From contig CAXXWT010000002.1 in the NCBI GenBank assembly GCA_963674685.2, positions 124,001-188,000 on the forward strand: a stretch of DNA of 64,000 nt, given 5' to 3'. The notes beneath the pieces were generated by a model that was not told the origin of the DNA, did not search any database, and was given only the letters and a program-made list of their open reading frames with translations. This DNA comes from G963674685 sp963674685. GTDB taxonomy: Bacteria; Lernaellota; Lernaellaia; JACKCT01. Of this stretch, positions 52,990 through 62,511 are shown piece by piece (positions within the stretch are counted from its first letter, which is position 1; each line of letters starts with the position of its first letter). Made by a program: the position numbers and the translations under genes.

Positions 52990-54117
52990 ATGGCCCACTC
53001 ATACACCCCCGGATTGAAAGTCACCACCGGCATGACCATGAGGAAACGGCGCATCCTTCCCTTGCGCGGAGAAGTGATGGTCGAAGTCGGACGCAGGGTC
53101 GAGCCCGACGACATCGTGGCCAACACGAATCTTCCCGGCGACGCCAACCTGGTCAACGTGGCCGGCCTTTTATCCCTGGAGCCCGGCGAAGTCCCGGATC
53201 ACATGCTCAAAAAGGTCGGCGAGGCGGTGGAAAAAGACGAACCCATCGCCATGGCCAAATCCTTTTTCGGCATTTTTAAATCCGTGGCCAAGGCGCCCAT
53301 GGACGGAACTCTGGAAGACGTGAACAAGATCACGGGGCAGGTTCTTTTCCGGGGCGCGCCGGTGCCGGTGCAAGTCAAGGCTTACGTGCGCGGCGAGGTG
53401 GCGGAAATCATCCCGGAAGAAGGATGCGTGGTGAAAACGTACGGCACCTTCGTGCAGGGCATCTTCGGCGTCGGCGGTGAAACGCACGGCAAGCTCGTCA
53501 TGGTCTGCCGGTCGCCGGATCAGCGCCTGACCGACGATCTGATCAAAGAAGAGCACAAGGGCTGCATCATCGTCGGCGGCAACCTGGTGACGGCGGGGGC
53601 CTTGAAAAAGGCCATTTCCATGGGCGTAGCCGGGGTGGTCTCCGGCGGATTCCACGATCAGGATCTCAAGGATTTTCTGGGCTACGACCTGGGCGTAGCC
53701 ATCACGGGACACGAGAATCTGGGCGTCACGCTCGTGGTCACGGAAGGTTTCGGCGAAGTCGATATGGCGAAAAAGACTTTCGACATCCTGGCGGCGCACG
53801 AAGGGCGCGAGGCGAGCATCAACGGCGCCACGCAGATTCGCGCCGGCGTCATCCGTCCGGAAGTCGTCATTCCCATGGAGCGCGCCGGCGAAGCCGAAGA
53901 CGACGCCGACAAGGAAATCAGCGGGCTGGAAATCGGGTCGCTCATTCGCGTGATCCGCGTGCCCTACTTCGGCCGCATCGGCAAGGTGACTTCTTTGCCG
54001 TCGGAGCCGACGGTCCTGGGCTCGGAAAGCAAGGCCCGCGTTTTGCAACTGGTTTTGGAAGGCGAAACGGAGCCCGTTACGGTCCCCCGCGCCAACGTGG
54101 AATTGATCGAGGATTAA
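52990..54117 (+). CDS. Uncharacterised protein with C-terminal KOW-like domain
   Basis: 375 residues, directly after the ASKHA gene. The N-terminal part holds beta-rich units with a lipoyl/biotinyl-like sandwich pattern (RILPLRGEVMVEVGRRVEPDDIVA, APMDGTLEDVNKITGQVLFRG). The middle has KGCIIVGGNLVTAGALKKAISMGVAGVVSGGFHD, a Rossmann-like or nucleotide-binding-like segment. The C-terminus SLIRVIRVPYFGRIGKVTSLPSE...VTVPRANVELIE is a KOW-type strand pair. No signal peptide. The pairing with a GlmL/MutL-like protein is, to my memory, recurrent but unexplained. Function unknown. Confidence 0.7.
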   Translation: MAHSYTPGLKVTTGMTMRKRRILPLRGEVMVEVGRRVEPDDIVANTNLPGDANLVNVAGLLSLEPGEVPDHMLKKVGEAVEKDEPIAMAKSFFGIFKSVAKAPMDGTLEDVNKITGQVLFRGAPVPVQVKAYVRGEVAEIIPEEGCVVKTYGTFVQGIFGVGGETHGKLVMVCRSPDQRLTDDLIKEEHKGCIIVGGNLVTAGALKKAISMGVAGVVSGGFHDQDLKDFLGYDLGVAITGHENLGVTLVVTEGFGEVDMAKKTFDILAAHEGREASINGATQIRAGVIRPEVVIPMERAGEAEDDADKEISGLEIGSLIRVIRVPYFGRIGKVTSLPSEPTVLGSESKARVLQLVLEGETEPVTVPRANVELIED

Positions 54118-54177
54118 AAGGATCGATTGTTTGTTATAGTTGAAACGACATGAAACTTTAAATTTGGACATTAAACA

Positions 54178-56583
54178 ATGCCGACAAACGAGACACGAAT
54201 AGAAACTCCGGATTCATCCCGGATGCCGCGATCGTTTTACCTGGCCGTCAGCGCCACGGCGCTGCTGATGATGTTTTATGAAATCGTGGCTTTTCAAACT
54301 CTTCAGTTCGTCCTCGAATACATGGACGCCATGATGATTATCGCCATCGCTTTATTGGGAATAAGCGTCGGCGGGCTTGGCGCCTATATTTTTCGATCAC
54401 GCATGAAGCTTGCGGCGTACCCGTGGGTCGCGCTGGCGTTCCCCCTTGCGATCGGCGTTTCGTTCGGCGCCCTGTTTCTTTATCCCGACAACACGTGGCT
54501 GTTTTCCGTGGCCATGATGCTGCCCTTTGCCGTCGCCAGCTTCATTCTTTCCTCCGCCCTCTCACTGGCCTCGGCGAACAAGGTTTACGCGGCGGATCTG
54601 GTCGGCGCCGCCGTCGGCGCTTTAGCGGCCTGCGTGTCGGTTCCGTTTTACCGGGAAGAAGGATCTATCTTGCTGATCGTCGGCGGCGGTTTCATCCTGG
54701 CCGCCCTGTTCGCCCGGATACATCGCGGGAAATTTGTAAACGCCATGACCCTTGTCGCCCTTGTTTTGAGCCTTGCCTCATGGACGGCCATGGCGGTTAA
54801 TACTTACGCGGATTATTTCAATCTGGTCTGGGCCGTGCGGCCCAGTTCGCAAAGCAGTAAGATTTATAATCGCTACGACCGATTCGTCAGAAGCGGCCGC
54901 TATGCCCAGGAAGGAAAAGTCACGGGACGGACCTTCCGGCTTTTGCACAGTTACGGCAGCCTCGTCGAAAGAATCGACGTCGTCCGAAAAGACAAATGGT
55001 CCATGGGCACCTATTTCAACGGGCGGTCCAACGATCACATTTCCACCAAACGGCTCAAAAACTTCGCCAGAGACCGGCGCATTACGCGCGGACTGGTCGA
55101 GAATCCCAACGCGCTGGTGATCGGAACGGCGGCCGAGGGCGCCACCAAACTGGTGAGAAGCCTGACCAACGGCCGCGTCGTCGGCGTGGAGATCAATCCG
55201 GCCATTATCCGCCTGATGAAAAAGAAATCCATCCGGCGTTTTTCGAAAGACGCCTATAAAGACATCGAAGTTCATATGACGGACGCCCGAAGCTACCTCG
55301 CGCAGACAACGGAAAAATTCGACATGATCACGATGCTCAATACGCATCGCATGAGAAATATCGGATACGTCGGGCGTCCCGAATACCTGCACACGATCGA
55401 AGCCATGGAAGGGCTTTTCGATCATCTCACGGACCGAGGCTGGCTCGTTTTGGAGGAACGGGACGTCAACGATCACGCGCGACGCGGCATTGCGCGTTTT
55501 ATCCGAACCGCCAGGGAAGTTCTCGCGAATCGCTACGGCGCCGAAAATCCGTCCGATCATTTCTGGATATATTCCTGGTATGCGCGCAACTTTAAAAATC
55601 GCGGCAGTCTTTACACGGGAATTATGATCAAGAAAACTCCCATCGACGCGGATAATCTGGCCGCCATCGATTCCTGGGTCCAAAGTCAATACGACCGTTT
55701 CCCCAAGGTCAATCACAGCATCTCTTTGATCGTCAACCACGCGCCCGGCCGCACGACGAACGATCTTTATGAAAAGATTCTGCGCTCGGACGATCCCTCA
55801 TCCGTAATGGATAAAACCAAAGTCAACCTGGAGCCGATCGTCGACGACAAACCCTTTCCGTTCGATGTCGACCTGGAAAGACCTCACCTCAAGCGCATGA
55901 TTCGCACTACCGGAATCCTGACTCTGGTCATGGGCCTGTTTCCCGTGGCGCTGCTTCTTGTCATCCATGCAATCCGCCGGACCGGCGGCAAAAAATCCCT
56001 GTCGTCTCTGGGCGTGGGCTTGCCGGCCATACTGTACTTTGCGCTTCTGGGAATCGGATATCTCATCATCGAGATCGTATTCATCCAACAGTTGCAGATT
56101 TTCCTGGGCATGCCGGTTCTCGTCATGGCGGTCGTCATCGCCGGTATGTTGCTCTTTTCCGGCCTGGGCAGCCTTCTTAGCGCTAATTGGAGCATCAAGA
56201 CCGCGTCGATCGGCTTCGGCGCCATCATCATTTTATCGGCCGTTCTCTATTCCCTTCTGCCCGGGATCATCCAGGCCTGCATCGCCTGGCCGCTGGCGGT
56301 TCGCATCATCATCACGCAATTGCTCATTGCGCCGATGGCCTTCGCCATGGGCGTGCCCTTCCCTCTGGGAATTCGCCTGATCAAAGAGCAGTTGCATGAA
56401 GGATTCGCCGCCGCCATGTTCGGCCTCAACGGTGCGTTTTCGGCCTTGGCGACTCCGCTGGCCATCGGGTCCGCGACGATAACCGGTTTCCGTCACACAT
56501 TTTACATGGGCGTCGGCGCATACGCCTTGAGTTTTCTCATGCTGCTGCTCATCGTGGTATTCCGGCGAAGGAGCAACAAGTAG
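54178..56583 (+). CDS. Membrane protein with spermidine-synthase-like domain
   Basis: 801 residues. About six N-terminal TM segments (FYLAVSATALLMMFYEIVAF to FILAALFARI), a cytosolic SpeE-like methyltransferase-fold domain (LVIGTAAEGATKLVRSLTNG, GRVVGVEINPAIIRLM, VHMTDARSYLAQ; ~310-450), then a second TM block of about six spans ending in LIVVFRRRSNK. This is the fused membrane/SpeE-like layout found in many bacteria; the aminopropyl-transferase role is unproven and the acceptor is unknown. No strong SD at the first ATG; an alternative ATG is at 54223. Confidence 0.75.
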   Translation: MPTNETRIETPDSSRMPRSFYLAVSATALLMMFYEIVAFQTLQFVLEYMDAMMIIAIALLGISVGGLGAYIFRSRMKLAAYPWVALAFPLAIGVSFGALFLYPDNTWLFSVAMMLPFAVASFILSSALSLASANKVYAADLVGAAVGALAACVSVPFYREEGSILLIVGGGFILAALFARIHRGKFVNAMTLVALVLSLASWTAMAVNTYADYFNLVWAVRPSSQSSKIYNRYDRFVRSGRYAQEGKVTGRTFRLLHSYGSLVERIDVVRKDKWSMGTYFNGRSNDHISTKRLKNFARDRRITRGLVENPNALVIGTAAEGATKLVRSLTNGRVVGVEINPAIIRLMKKKSIRRFSKDAYKDIEVHMTDARSYLAQTTEKFDMITMLNTHRMRNIGYVGRPEYLHTIEAMEGLFDHLTDRGWLVLEERDVNDHARRGIARFIRTAREVLANRYGAENPSDHFWIYSWYARNFKNRGSLYTGIMIKKTPIDADNLAAIDSWVQSQYDRFPKVNHSISLIVNHAPGRTTNDLYEKILRSDDPSSVMDKTKVNLEPIVDDKPFPFDVDLERPHLKRMIRTTGILTLVMGLFPVALLLVIHAIRRTGGKKSLSSLGVGLPAILYFALLGIGYLIIEIVFIQQLQIFLGMPVLVMAVVIAGMLLFSGLGSLLSANWSIKTASIGFGAIIILSAVLYSLLPGIIQACIAWPLAVRIIITQLLIAPMAFAMGVPFPLGIRLIKEQLHEGFAAAMFGLNGAFSALATPLAIGSATITGFRHTFYMGVGAYALSFLMLLLIVVFRRRSNK

Positions 56584-56608
56584 GCGGCGGACGATTCGCT
56601 CAAGGCAT

Positions 56609-58315
56609 TTATACTTCGGATCGGATTTCCGTCGCGGCGCGTTCGAGTTTCTTCGACTTGCGTATATCCATATAATCGCGCACTAGGAATTGGATAGCCA
56701 TGGCAATGAAATAAATCAGCATGCACAGGCTGAACGAAAAGTAGGGCGTTCGCTTATGAAAACCGGGCGTCATGACCAGGTATAAAAGCAGATCGGCAGC
56801 GAAAAAGAGCCACACGGAAGAAAAGAGGTTGCCGATCCTGCGTTTATCCAGGTTCGTCCAGGTAAACATAAGAACCCACAGGGAGATGTAATACCTCGAT
56901 AAGACCATCATCGAAAAGGCGATAATCAACCCCAGAAGCATCCCGTTGTAATTCTTTCTTCTCAACATGGCGGCCAGGGTCAACAAAACGATGAAAGCCT
57001 GCGTGATTCTGTAAGCGACTTTGTTTTTTTCCAGGTTTTTCTTGAGATTTTTTCTATCAATTTTGTAGGACATCTTTGAAAAGTCCATGGTAAACAGACA
57101 CTTCAGCCCGACTTTGTTGCTGTCCAGAGGCATGAAGCTGGAATGCGTCGTTATCTTTTCCTTCCATTCCAGCCAGGCTCTTGGACCGCGCTTCGTGGTA
57201 CTACCCAAAATGACGCAAACCAGGCAAAAAACTACGAGGCCGCCGACAAAGAGATTTCGCTTTTTGTCGGGCCATTTCCTTTTCAAAATGGTCAACGTCC
57301 ACTGCAGGCCCGCGTGCGTGGCCAGAAGTCCGGGGAAGCCGCGCATCATGGCGGAATAAGCCAGCAAAGGCGTGGGCAAAAGAGCGGCGCCTTTTTTGTA
57401 AAGCGCCGTCGCGACCACGGTCAGACTGAACCAGTCGAAGGCGAAATAACCGCCCGTCAGCTTGCGAATGTTTCCAAAATATATGTTCATCCATATCACC
57501 ATCACGAGCGTCGTACGCAAACCGAAAGCCCACCAAGCGACAAAAAAGGTGAGAACGAACAAATAGTTTTGAGCAGTGCACAACTTCTCAAGGACTTTCC
57601 GCTTGTGAATCGGTAGATAATTCAAAAGCGGTTTGTGAAAAATCATAAAGGCCGGCGACGGGTGAAATCCGGCGTCTCTGAAACAATTGGCCCATGACGG
57701 ATTCGACATATAAGGATGGATCGCCCCTAAATCCCTTTGTAATTCTTCCCATCTTTCATCTGTAAAATTCTGTCTGACTCTCTCCTTCTTCGCATCTCTA
57801 AGAGCCTGGGAAACACGTTCAACTTTGTAGTTGTGCATGTTTCGGGTTTTCTTAACATTTTCAAATAAATTATCCCCGTCGAGATCGGCCAGCAAAGCAG
57901 CCTGGTAGAGGTGGAAATATCCCAGTTCGTTAAAATATTTTGCTCCGAAAACATAATGAAATGCATTCCAGGCATTAATTCTTTTTAGCTTTGAATCCGT
58001 AAACCACTTCCGATTTTCCCTGTACGTGACCGTGACAGCCATGTAAGCGATCACGGCGGTAATCAAAAGAGATACGAACCAAAGAGATTTTTTTCGATCC
58101 ACAAACCACGCAACAACCAAAAGAAACGGTGTTATCACTCCGACGCCAAGCTTAAAATCCATTAATTTGATTTTCAGCGTTGCGGATATTCCGAATGTCG
58201 AAATCAAAATGACGAGTATAACGAGTATGACGACATATAAATTTTTCGGAGTATAAAACTCTTTGAGTTTACCCGGTAATTTATTGAAAACCTTGGATTT
58301 AACCTCATCGACCAT
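56609..58315 (-). CDS. Multi-pass membrane protein, GT-C-like
   Basis: 568 residues, AAGGAC before the ATG. About 11 hydrophobic segments. NAFHYVFGAKYFNELGYFHLYQAALLADLDG follows TM3 and recalls the first large loop of uncharacterised GT-C glycosyltransferase relatives; IHPYMSNPSWANCFRDAGFHPSPAFMIFHKPLLNYLP is a second conserved-looking loop. The classical acidic donor-binding pair is not clear. Possible role in lipid-linked sugar transfer. The gene converges with 54178; its codon use is AT-richer than its neighbours. Confidence 0.6.
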   Translation of the reverse strand: MVDEVKSKVFNKLPGKLKEFYTPKNLYVVILVILVILISTFGISATLKIKLMDFKLGVGVITPFLLVVAWFVDRKKSLWFVSLLITAVIAYMAVTVTYRENRKWFTDSKLKRINAWNAFHYVFGAKYFNELGYFHLYQAALLADLDGDNLFENVKKTRNMHNYKVERVSQALRDAKKERVRQNFTDERWEELQRDLGAIHPYMSNPSWANCFRDAGFHPSPAFMIFHKPLLNYLPIHKRKVLEKLCTAQNYLFVLTFFVAWWAFGLRTTLVMVIWMNIYFGNIRKLTGGYFAFDWFSLTVVATALYKKGAALLPTPLLAYSAMMRGFPGLLATHAGLQWTLTILKRKWPDKKRNLFVGGLVVFCLVCVILGSTTKRGPRAWLEWKEKITTHSSFMPLDSNKVGLKCLFTMDFSKMSYKIDRKNLKKNLEKNKVAYRITQAFIVLLTLAAMLRRKNYNGMLLGLIIAFSMMVLSRYYISLWVLMFTWTNLDKRRIGNLFSSVWLFFAADLLLYLVMTPGFHKRTPYFSFSLCMLIYFIAMAIQFLVRDYMDIRKSKKLERAATEIRSEV

Positions 58316-58711
58316 CGAAAAAAGTCCTTAAACTCATTTTATTGTCAGTTCTGCCGGAATTTAATGAAAAAAAATCTCTTTCTATTGCCTTTTTATCCGC
58401 CAAACCTTCTTGACGTCCTCATCGAGATCGCCGCCGACGCTTGAAAAACAGATATTTCCGTCTCGAATTGTCGCGTATCGATGCAATTTTTGCATTTCAA
58501 TAACCTCAAATCAACATTTAACAATTTTACACTCTTTCAACGCAAAAACAACCCTGTCGCGCGCGGTTGCGTCAAAGTCCGCGGCGCCCACATAAAACGC
58601 CGGCCGCTGATATTGACGCCACATTTCCCCTCGGCTATCGTGCCTTAAGCAACCAGGTGCGATTTCCCTAAAAGTATCGCGATGCGAGGTGCGCCGAAGC
58701 GTTAAATTGCT
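58316..58711. other. Intergenic region upstream of serA
   Basis: 396 bases. The half next to the GT-C-like gene is AT-rich and holds no supported ORF; the half next to serA is GC-rich and has the promoter below. Confidence 0.35.
58613..58641 (+). promoter_or_regulatory. serA: Candidate sigma70 promoter of serA
   Basis: TTGACG (58613-58618), 17 bases, TATCGT (58636-58641), 70 bases before the ATG. Confidence 0.45.
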
Positions 58712-60298
58712 ATGCTCAAAATACTGATCAGCGACAAATTCAGCGAAGCCGGAAGGCGGATTTTCGACGAAAACCCGGATTTTACGGCGGATTACAAGCC
58801 CGGATTGTCCCCCGAAGAACTCATGGCCGTCATCGGCGAATACGACGGCCTGGTGATCCGGTCCGGCACGCGTGTCAGCGAAGAAGTCTTAAACGCCGCG
58901 ACGAAACTCAGAGTCGTGGGCAGAGCCGGCGTGGGCGTGGACAACGTGGACATCGTCGCCGCCACGCAGCGCGGAATCTGCGTGATGAATACACCCGGCG
59001 GCAATACCGTAACCACCGGCGAACACGCCGTGGCCATGATGCTGGCCATGGCCCGCAAAATCCCGCAGGCCGACGCCAGCCTGAAATCCGGCAAATGGCT
59101 CAAAAGCAGCTTCCAGGGCACCGAAGTCTTCGGAAAGACTCTGGGCATTCTGGGCCTGGGACGCGTGGGACGCGTCGTGGCCGAGCGCGCGCTGGGATTG
59201 CGCATGAAGGTTTTGGCCAACGATCCTTTCGTTTCCGACAATCAGGCGCGGAAACTGGGCGTGGAAAAAGCTTCGTTCGACGAACTGTTGGGGCGGTCCG
59301 ACTTCATCACCATCCACCTGCCCAAGACGCCCGAAACGAAAAATCTGATCAACGAGCAGACCATCGCGAAGATGAAACAGGGCGTGCGGCTGATCAACTG
59401 CGCCCGTGGCGGCATCGTCAAGGAATCGGATCTCTACGAGGCCCTGCAAAGCGGGCGCGTGGCCGCGGCGGCTCTGGATGTGTTCGAGCATGAACCTTGC
59501 ACGGACAATCCTCTCTTCAAACTCGACAACGTCATCGTCACGCCGCACCTGGGCGCCAGCACCGCCGAGGCTCAGGAAAACGTGGCCGTGGCGGTCGTTA
59601 AGCAGATCATCGACTACCTGGCCGGCGGCGTCATCGTCAACGCGGTGAACGTGCCCAGCGTCAGCGGCGACGCGCTCAAGGACATCGCGCCCTTCATGGT
59701 TCTCGGAGAAAAGCTCGGCTCGATGCAGGCCCAGCTATCCTCCGAAATTCCCGCCGAGATGGATATCACCTACGGCGGCGAGTTGTCGCAACTGTCCAAC
59801 AAGCCGGTGGGAATCGCCATCCTCAAAGGATTTTTTGCGCGCCTCCACGACGAGGACGTCAATTTCGTCAACGCGCCGGTTTTCGCCGACCAGCACGACA
59901 TGTCCGTGGTCGAAAGCTCCCGAGCCAAAGGCGGCGAGTACACGAATTTCCTGACCGTGACCGTGCGCTATCCCGACGGGAAACAGCGCAGCCTGACCGG
60001 CGTGAAATTCGGCGCGCACGACATTCGCCTGACCCGCTTCAACGACAACGTCATCAACATCGAGCCCGAAGGGCACATGCTGATTTTAAGAAACAAGGAC
60101 GTGCCCGGCGTGGTGGGCTTTATCGGCACCCTTTTAGGCGAAGCGGGCGTCAACATCGCGAATCTCCGCCTGGCTCGAAACCGTGAAACGGGCACGGCGC
60201 TGACCTTCGTGACCATGGATCACGAAGTCGACGAAAAGACGATGGAAAAGCTTCTGGGAGGCGACGGAATCGTCTCCGTGAAATACGTGAAAATTTAA
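58712..60298 (+). CDS. serA: D-3-phosphoglycerate dehydrogenase
   Basis: 528 residues, the long three-domain form. It oxidises 3-phosphoglycerate to phosphohydroxypyruvate with NAD, the first step of serine synthesis in the cytosol. Motifs: NAD loop GILGLGRVGRVVAERA, catalytic Arg in NCARGGIVKESDLYEAL, Glu in VFEHEP, His in TPHLGASTAEAQ. After ~315 comes an ASB-type domain (MDITYGGELSQLSNKPV), and the end (~455-528; MLILRNKDVPGVVGFIGTLLGEAGVNIANL) is an ACT domain that usually binds serine for feedback inhibition. Followed by purA with its own promoter-like site. Confidence 0.95.
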   Translation: MLKILISDKFSEAGRRIFDENPDFTADYKPGLSPEELMAVIGEYDGLVIRSGTRVSEEVLNAATKLRVVGRAGVGVDNVDIVAATQRGICVMNTPGGNTVTTGEHAVAMMLAMARKIPQADASLKSGKWLKSSFQGTEVFGKTLGILGLGRVGRVVAERALGLRMKVLANDPFVSDNQARKLGVEKASFDELLGRSDFITIHLPKTPETKNLINEQTIAKMKQGVRLINCARGGIVKESDLYEALQSGRVAAAALDVFEHEPCTDNPLFKLDNVIVTPHLGASTAEAQENVAVAVVKQIIDYLAGGVIVNAVNVPSVSGDALKDIAPFMVLGEKLGSMQAQLSSEIPAEMDITYGGELSQLSNKPVGIAILKGFFARLHDEDVNFVNAPVFADQHDMSVVESSRAKGGEYTNFLTVTVRYPDGKQRSLTGVKFGAHDIRLTRFNDNVINIEPEGHMLILRNKDVPGVVGFIGTLLGEAGVNIANLRLARNRETGTALTFVTMDHEVDEKTMEKLLGGDGIVSVKYVKI

Positions 60299-60306
60299 AA
60301 TACGCG

Positions 60307-60315
60307 TGCTATAGT
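60307..60315 (+). promoter_or_regulatory. purA: Candidate extended -10 promoter of purA
   Basis: TGCTATAGT (60307-60315) matches an extended -10, 43 bases before the purA ATG. Confidence 0.4.
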
Positions 60316-60358
60316 GCGTGGGTTTTGGGTTTAACAATCGAAAAGAATCGAGGCAAAA

Positions 60359-61648
60359 ATGCCGAGTGTGGTGATTGTCGGAACGCAGTGGGGAGACGAA
60401 GGCAAAGGCATGGTGGTCGACCTGTTCAGCAGCCATGCGGATATGCTGGTGCGTTTTCAGGGCGGAAACAACGCCGGGCACACCATCGTGGTGGACGGAG
60501 AAAAAACCATCCTGCATCACATCCCATCGGGAATTTTGCGTAAGGGCGTAAAGTGCGTGATCGGCAACGGAGTCGTCATCGATCCGCAAATTCTCGTCCA
60601 TGAAATCGACGGGCTCAAAACCTCCGGCAAAATGCCCGACGATTCGGCCCTGGTGATTTCGACGCGGGCTCATGTCATTTTGCCCTGGCATAAATCCCTG
60701 GACGCCGCGCAGGAATCGGGACGCGGCAAGGAAAAAATCGGCACCACCGGCCGGGGCATCGGTCCGTCCTACTGCCACAAAGTCGGGCGTACGGGCATCC
60801 GCTTCGGGGAATTCATCAAAGAAGGCGCATTGGCCGACCACGTGCGCGGTTATGTCGAGGAATACAATTTCATCCTTTCGGAGTTTTACGGGGCTGACCC
60901 CGTGGACGCCGAGGAAATCATCGACGAATACATCAAATACGCCAGACGGCTGGCGCCCTATGCCTCCAACACGTACCGCCTGGTGGGCGACGCGGTCCGG
61001 GGCGGGAAAAAAGTCGTGTTCGAAGGCGCGCAGGGCACGATGCTGGACATCGACCACGGCACCTACCCTTTCGTGACCAGCTCGAACACGGTTTCCGCGC
61101 AGGCCGCCACGGGAAGCGGCATCGGCCCCCGCTCCCTGGATAAAATCTACGGCGTGTTCAAGGCCTACACCACGCGCGTGGGCACCGGACCCTTTCCCAC
61201 GGAATTGTTCGACGACGTGGGCAAGCAAATCGGCGAAGTCGGGCAGGAATTCGGCTCGACCACGGGACGTCCGCGTCGCTGCGGCTGGCTTGATCTGTCC
61301 GTCGTGAAATATTCCAAGCAGCTCAACGACCTGACAAATCTGGTCATCACGAAGCTGGACGTGCTCGACGGACTCGAAGAATTGAAAGTGGCCGTCGGTT
61401 ACGAGATCAAGGGGCAAACAACCGACGAAATGCCTTCGGACCCGGAATTGTTCGAGGCCATGAAGCCCGTATACAAAACCCTGCCCGGGTGGAGCGAAAA
61501 AACCTGCGATATCAAAAACTTCGACGATCTGCCGGAAAACGCCAAGGCGTATATCCGATTCATCGAGGAATACCTTGAACTGCCGGTCAGCGTGATCTCC
61601 GTGGGACCGGGGCGCAACCAGACGATCGTGGTCGACGAACCCTTTTAA
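60359..61648 (+). CDS. purA: Adenylosuccinate synthetase
   Basis: 429 residues, the normal length. It joins IMP and aspartate with GTP to adenylosuccinate, the first committed step to AMP. Motifs: N-terminal QWGDEGKGMVVD (family usually has GKGK; Met here), GGNNAGHTIVVDG, GTTGRGIGPSYCHKVGRTGIRFGE, FEGAQGTMLDIDHGTYPFVTSSN, TRVGTGPFPTEL and EFGSTTGRPRRCGWLDL. The Met in place of Lys in the first loop is a conservative family variant I would not overinterpret. Start at ATG 60359; an upstream AGGCAAAA acts as weak SD. Confidence 0.95.
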   Translation: MPSVVIVGTQWGDEGKGMVVDLFSSHADMLVRFQGGNNAGHTIVVDGEKTILHHIPSGILRKGVKCVIGNGVVIDPQILVHEIDGLKTSGKMPDDSALVISTRAHVILPWHKSLDAAQESGRGKEKIGTTGRGIGPSYCHKVGRTGIRFGEFIKEGALADHVRGYVEEYNFILSEFYGADPVDAEEIIDEYIKYARRLAPYASNTYRLVGDAVRGGKKVVFEGAQGTMLDIDHGTYPFVTSSNTVSAQAATGSGIGPRSLDKIYGVFKAYTTRVGTGPFPTELFDDVGKQIGEVGQEFGSTTGRPRRCGWLDLSVVKYSKQLNDLTNLVITKLDVLDGLEELKVAVGYEIKGQTTDEMPSDPELFEAMKPVYKTLPGWSEKTCDIKNFDDLPENAKAYIRFIEEYLELPVSVISVGPGRNQTIVVDEPF

Positions 61649-61746
61649 TTTCGCCTACGTAAGATATGATCACGACAAAAGCGAGGCAGGGGTAATTATA
61701 ATTGCATCAGTGGTTTAATTATTTTCTCTAATCTAAAAACACTTCG

Positions 61747-62511
61747 CTACGCAGCCAATTCCTTGAGAACATCGTCGCGGCGGCTCCATGGAACCGGCCT
61801 CACGCTATATCTTTTCAGCGCGTCGATGACGTCCGAGGAAACTTCTCTTTCCTGGTCGTTTAACAATGCAAATATTTTCGAATCGGATGCGCGAACGCCT
61901 TTCGTGTCGATCCAGGAAAACGCCAGGGTCTCAGCCGTCTGACGACTGGGGCGATTGATGGACTGAACAATACGCTCGGGTTTTACCCGGGATTTCGGGA
62001 TTACAAAATCGAAAAGGTGATCATAACCTGTTTTCCCGGTGAATTTTACCTGGGGAGTATAGCGAATATCCTGCAAATCCAGCCACGTGACGATATCTTC
62101 GTAAAAAATATTCGTTACAACCGGAGACGCCAGATAGAACATGTCGTTGACCGCCAGCATGGCCTGGATCAGATTGTGTTTTCTCATGGCGAAGGTTTCG
62201 GGAGTTGTAACAATTTGCAAGGCTTGATTGTTCAATTGAACTCCGAAACCATTCAGGGTCATTTTCAACAACTGCTGACGCTTTGGGGTTTCGAGTTTGC
62301 ATCCGGTTTGTTCAAGATCATCCAATATGTATCCGTCATCGCTGAGTAGGAATCCGCCATTGTGTTTTCTCGCGTATATTTGAAGGTAATCGTTATGGCG
62401 ATCCAGATAGGGCGTCGTGATTTCGACCCAATCCTTCACTTCCCGAAGGACAGTCCTGTCTTTGAGCCAGAAAATGTACCTGTCAATCAGGTTTTGAATG
62501 TCTGAAATCAT
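61747..62511 (-). CDS. DUF1828/DUF1829 protein
   Basis: 254 residues, start overlapping the stop of the upstream DUF6978-type gene (ATGA). The N-terminal ~100 residues (ITTPYLDRHNDYLQIYARKHNGGFLLSDDGYILDDLEQTG) match the DUF1828 pattern; the rest fits DUF1829 (YTPQVKFTGKTGYDHLFDFVIPKSR, ETLAFSWIDTKG). Such proteins occur mainly in mobile or prophage-like regions. The DFVIPKS segment with later Asp/Lys could be a nuclease-like core, but I cannot show it. AT-richer than purA and the subtilase, suggesting acquisition. Confidence 0.7.
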   Translation of the reverse strand: MISDIQNLIDRYIFWLKDRTVLREVKDWVEITTPYLDRHNDYLQIYARKHNGGFLLSDDGYILDDLEQTGCKLETPKRQQLLKMTLNGFGVQLNNQALQIVTTPETFAMRKHNLIQAMLAVNDMFYLASPVVTNIFYEDIVTWLDLQDIRYTPQVKFTGKTGYDHLFDFVIPKSRVKPERIVQSINRPSRQTAETLAFSWIDTKGVRASDSKIFALLNDQEREVSSDVIDALKRYSVRPVPWSRRDDVLKELAA

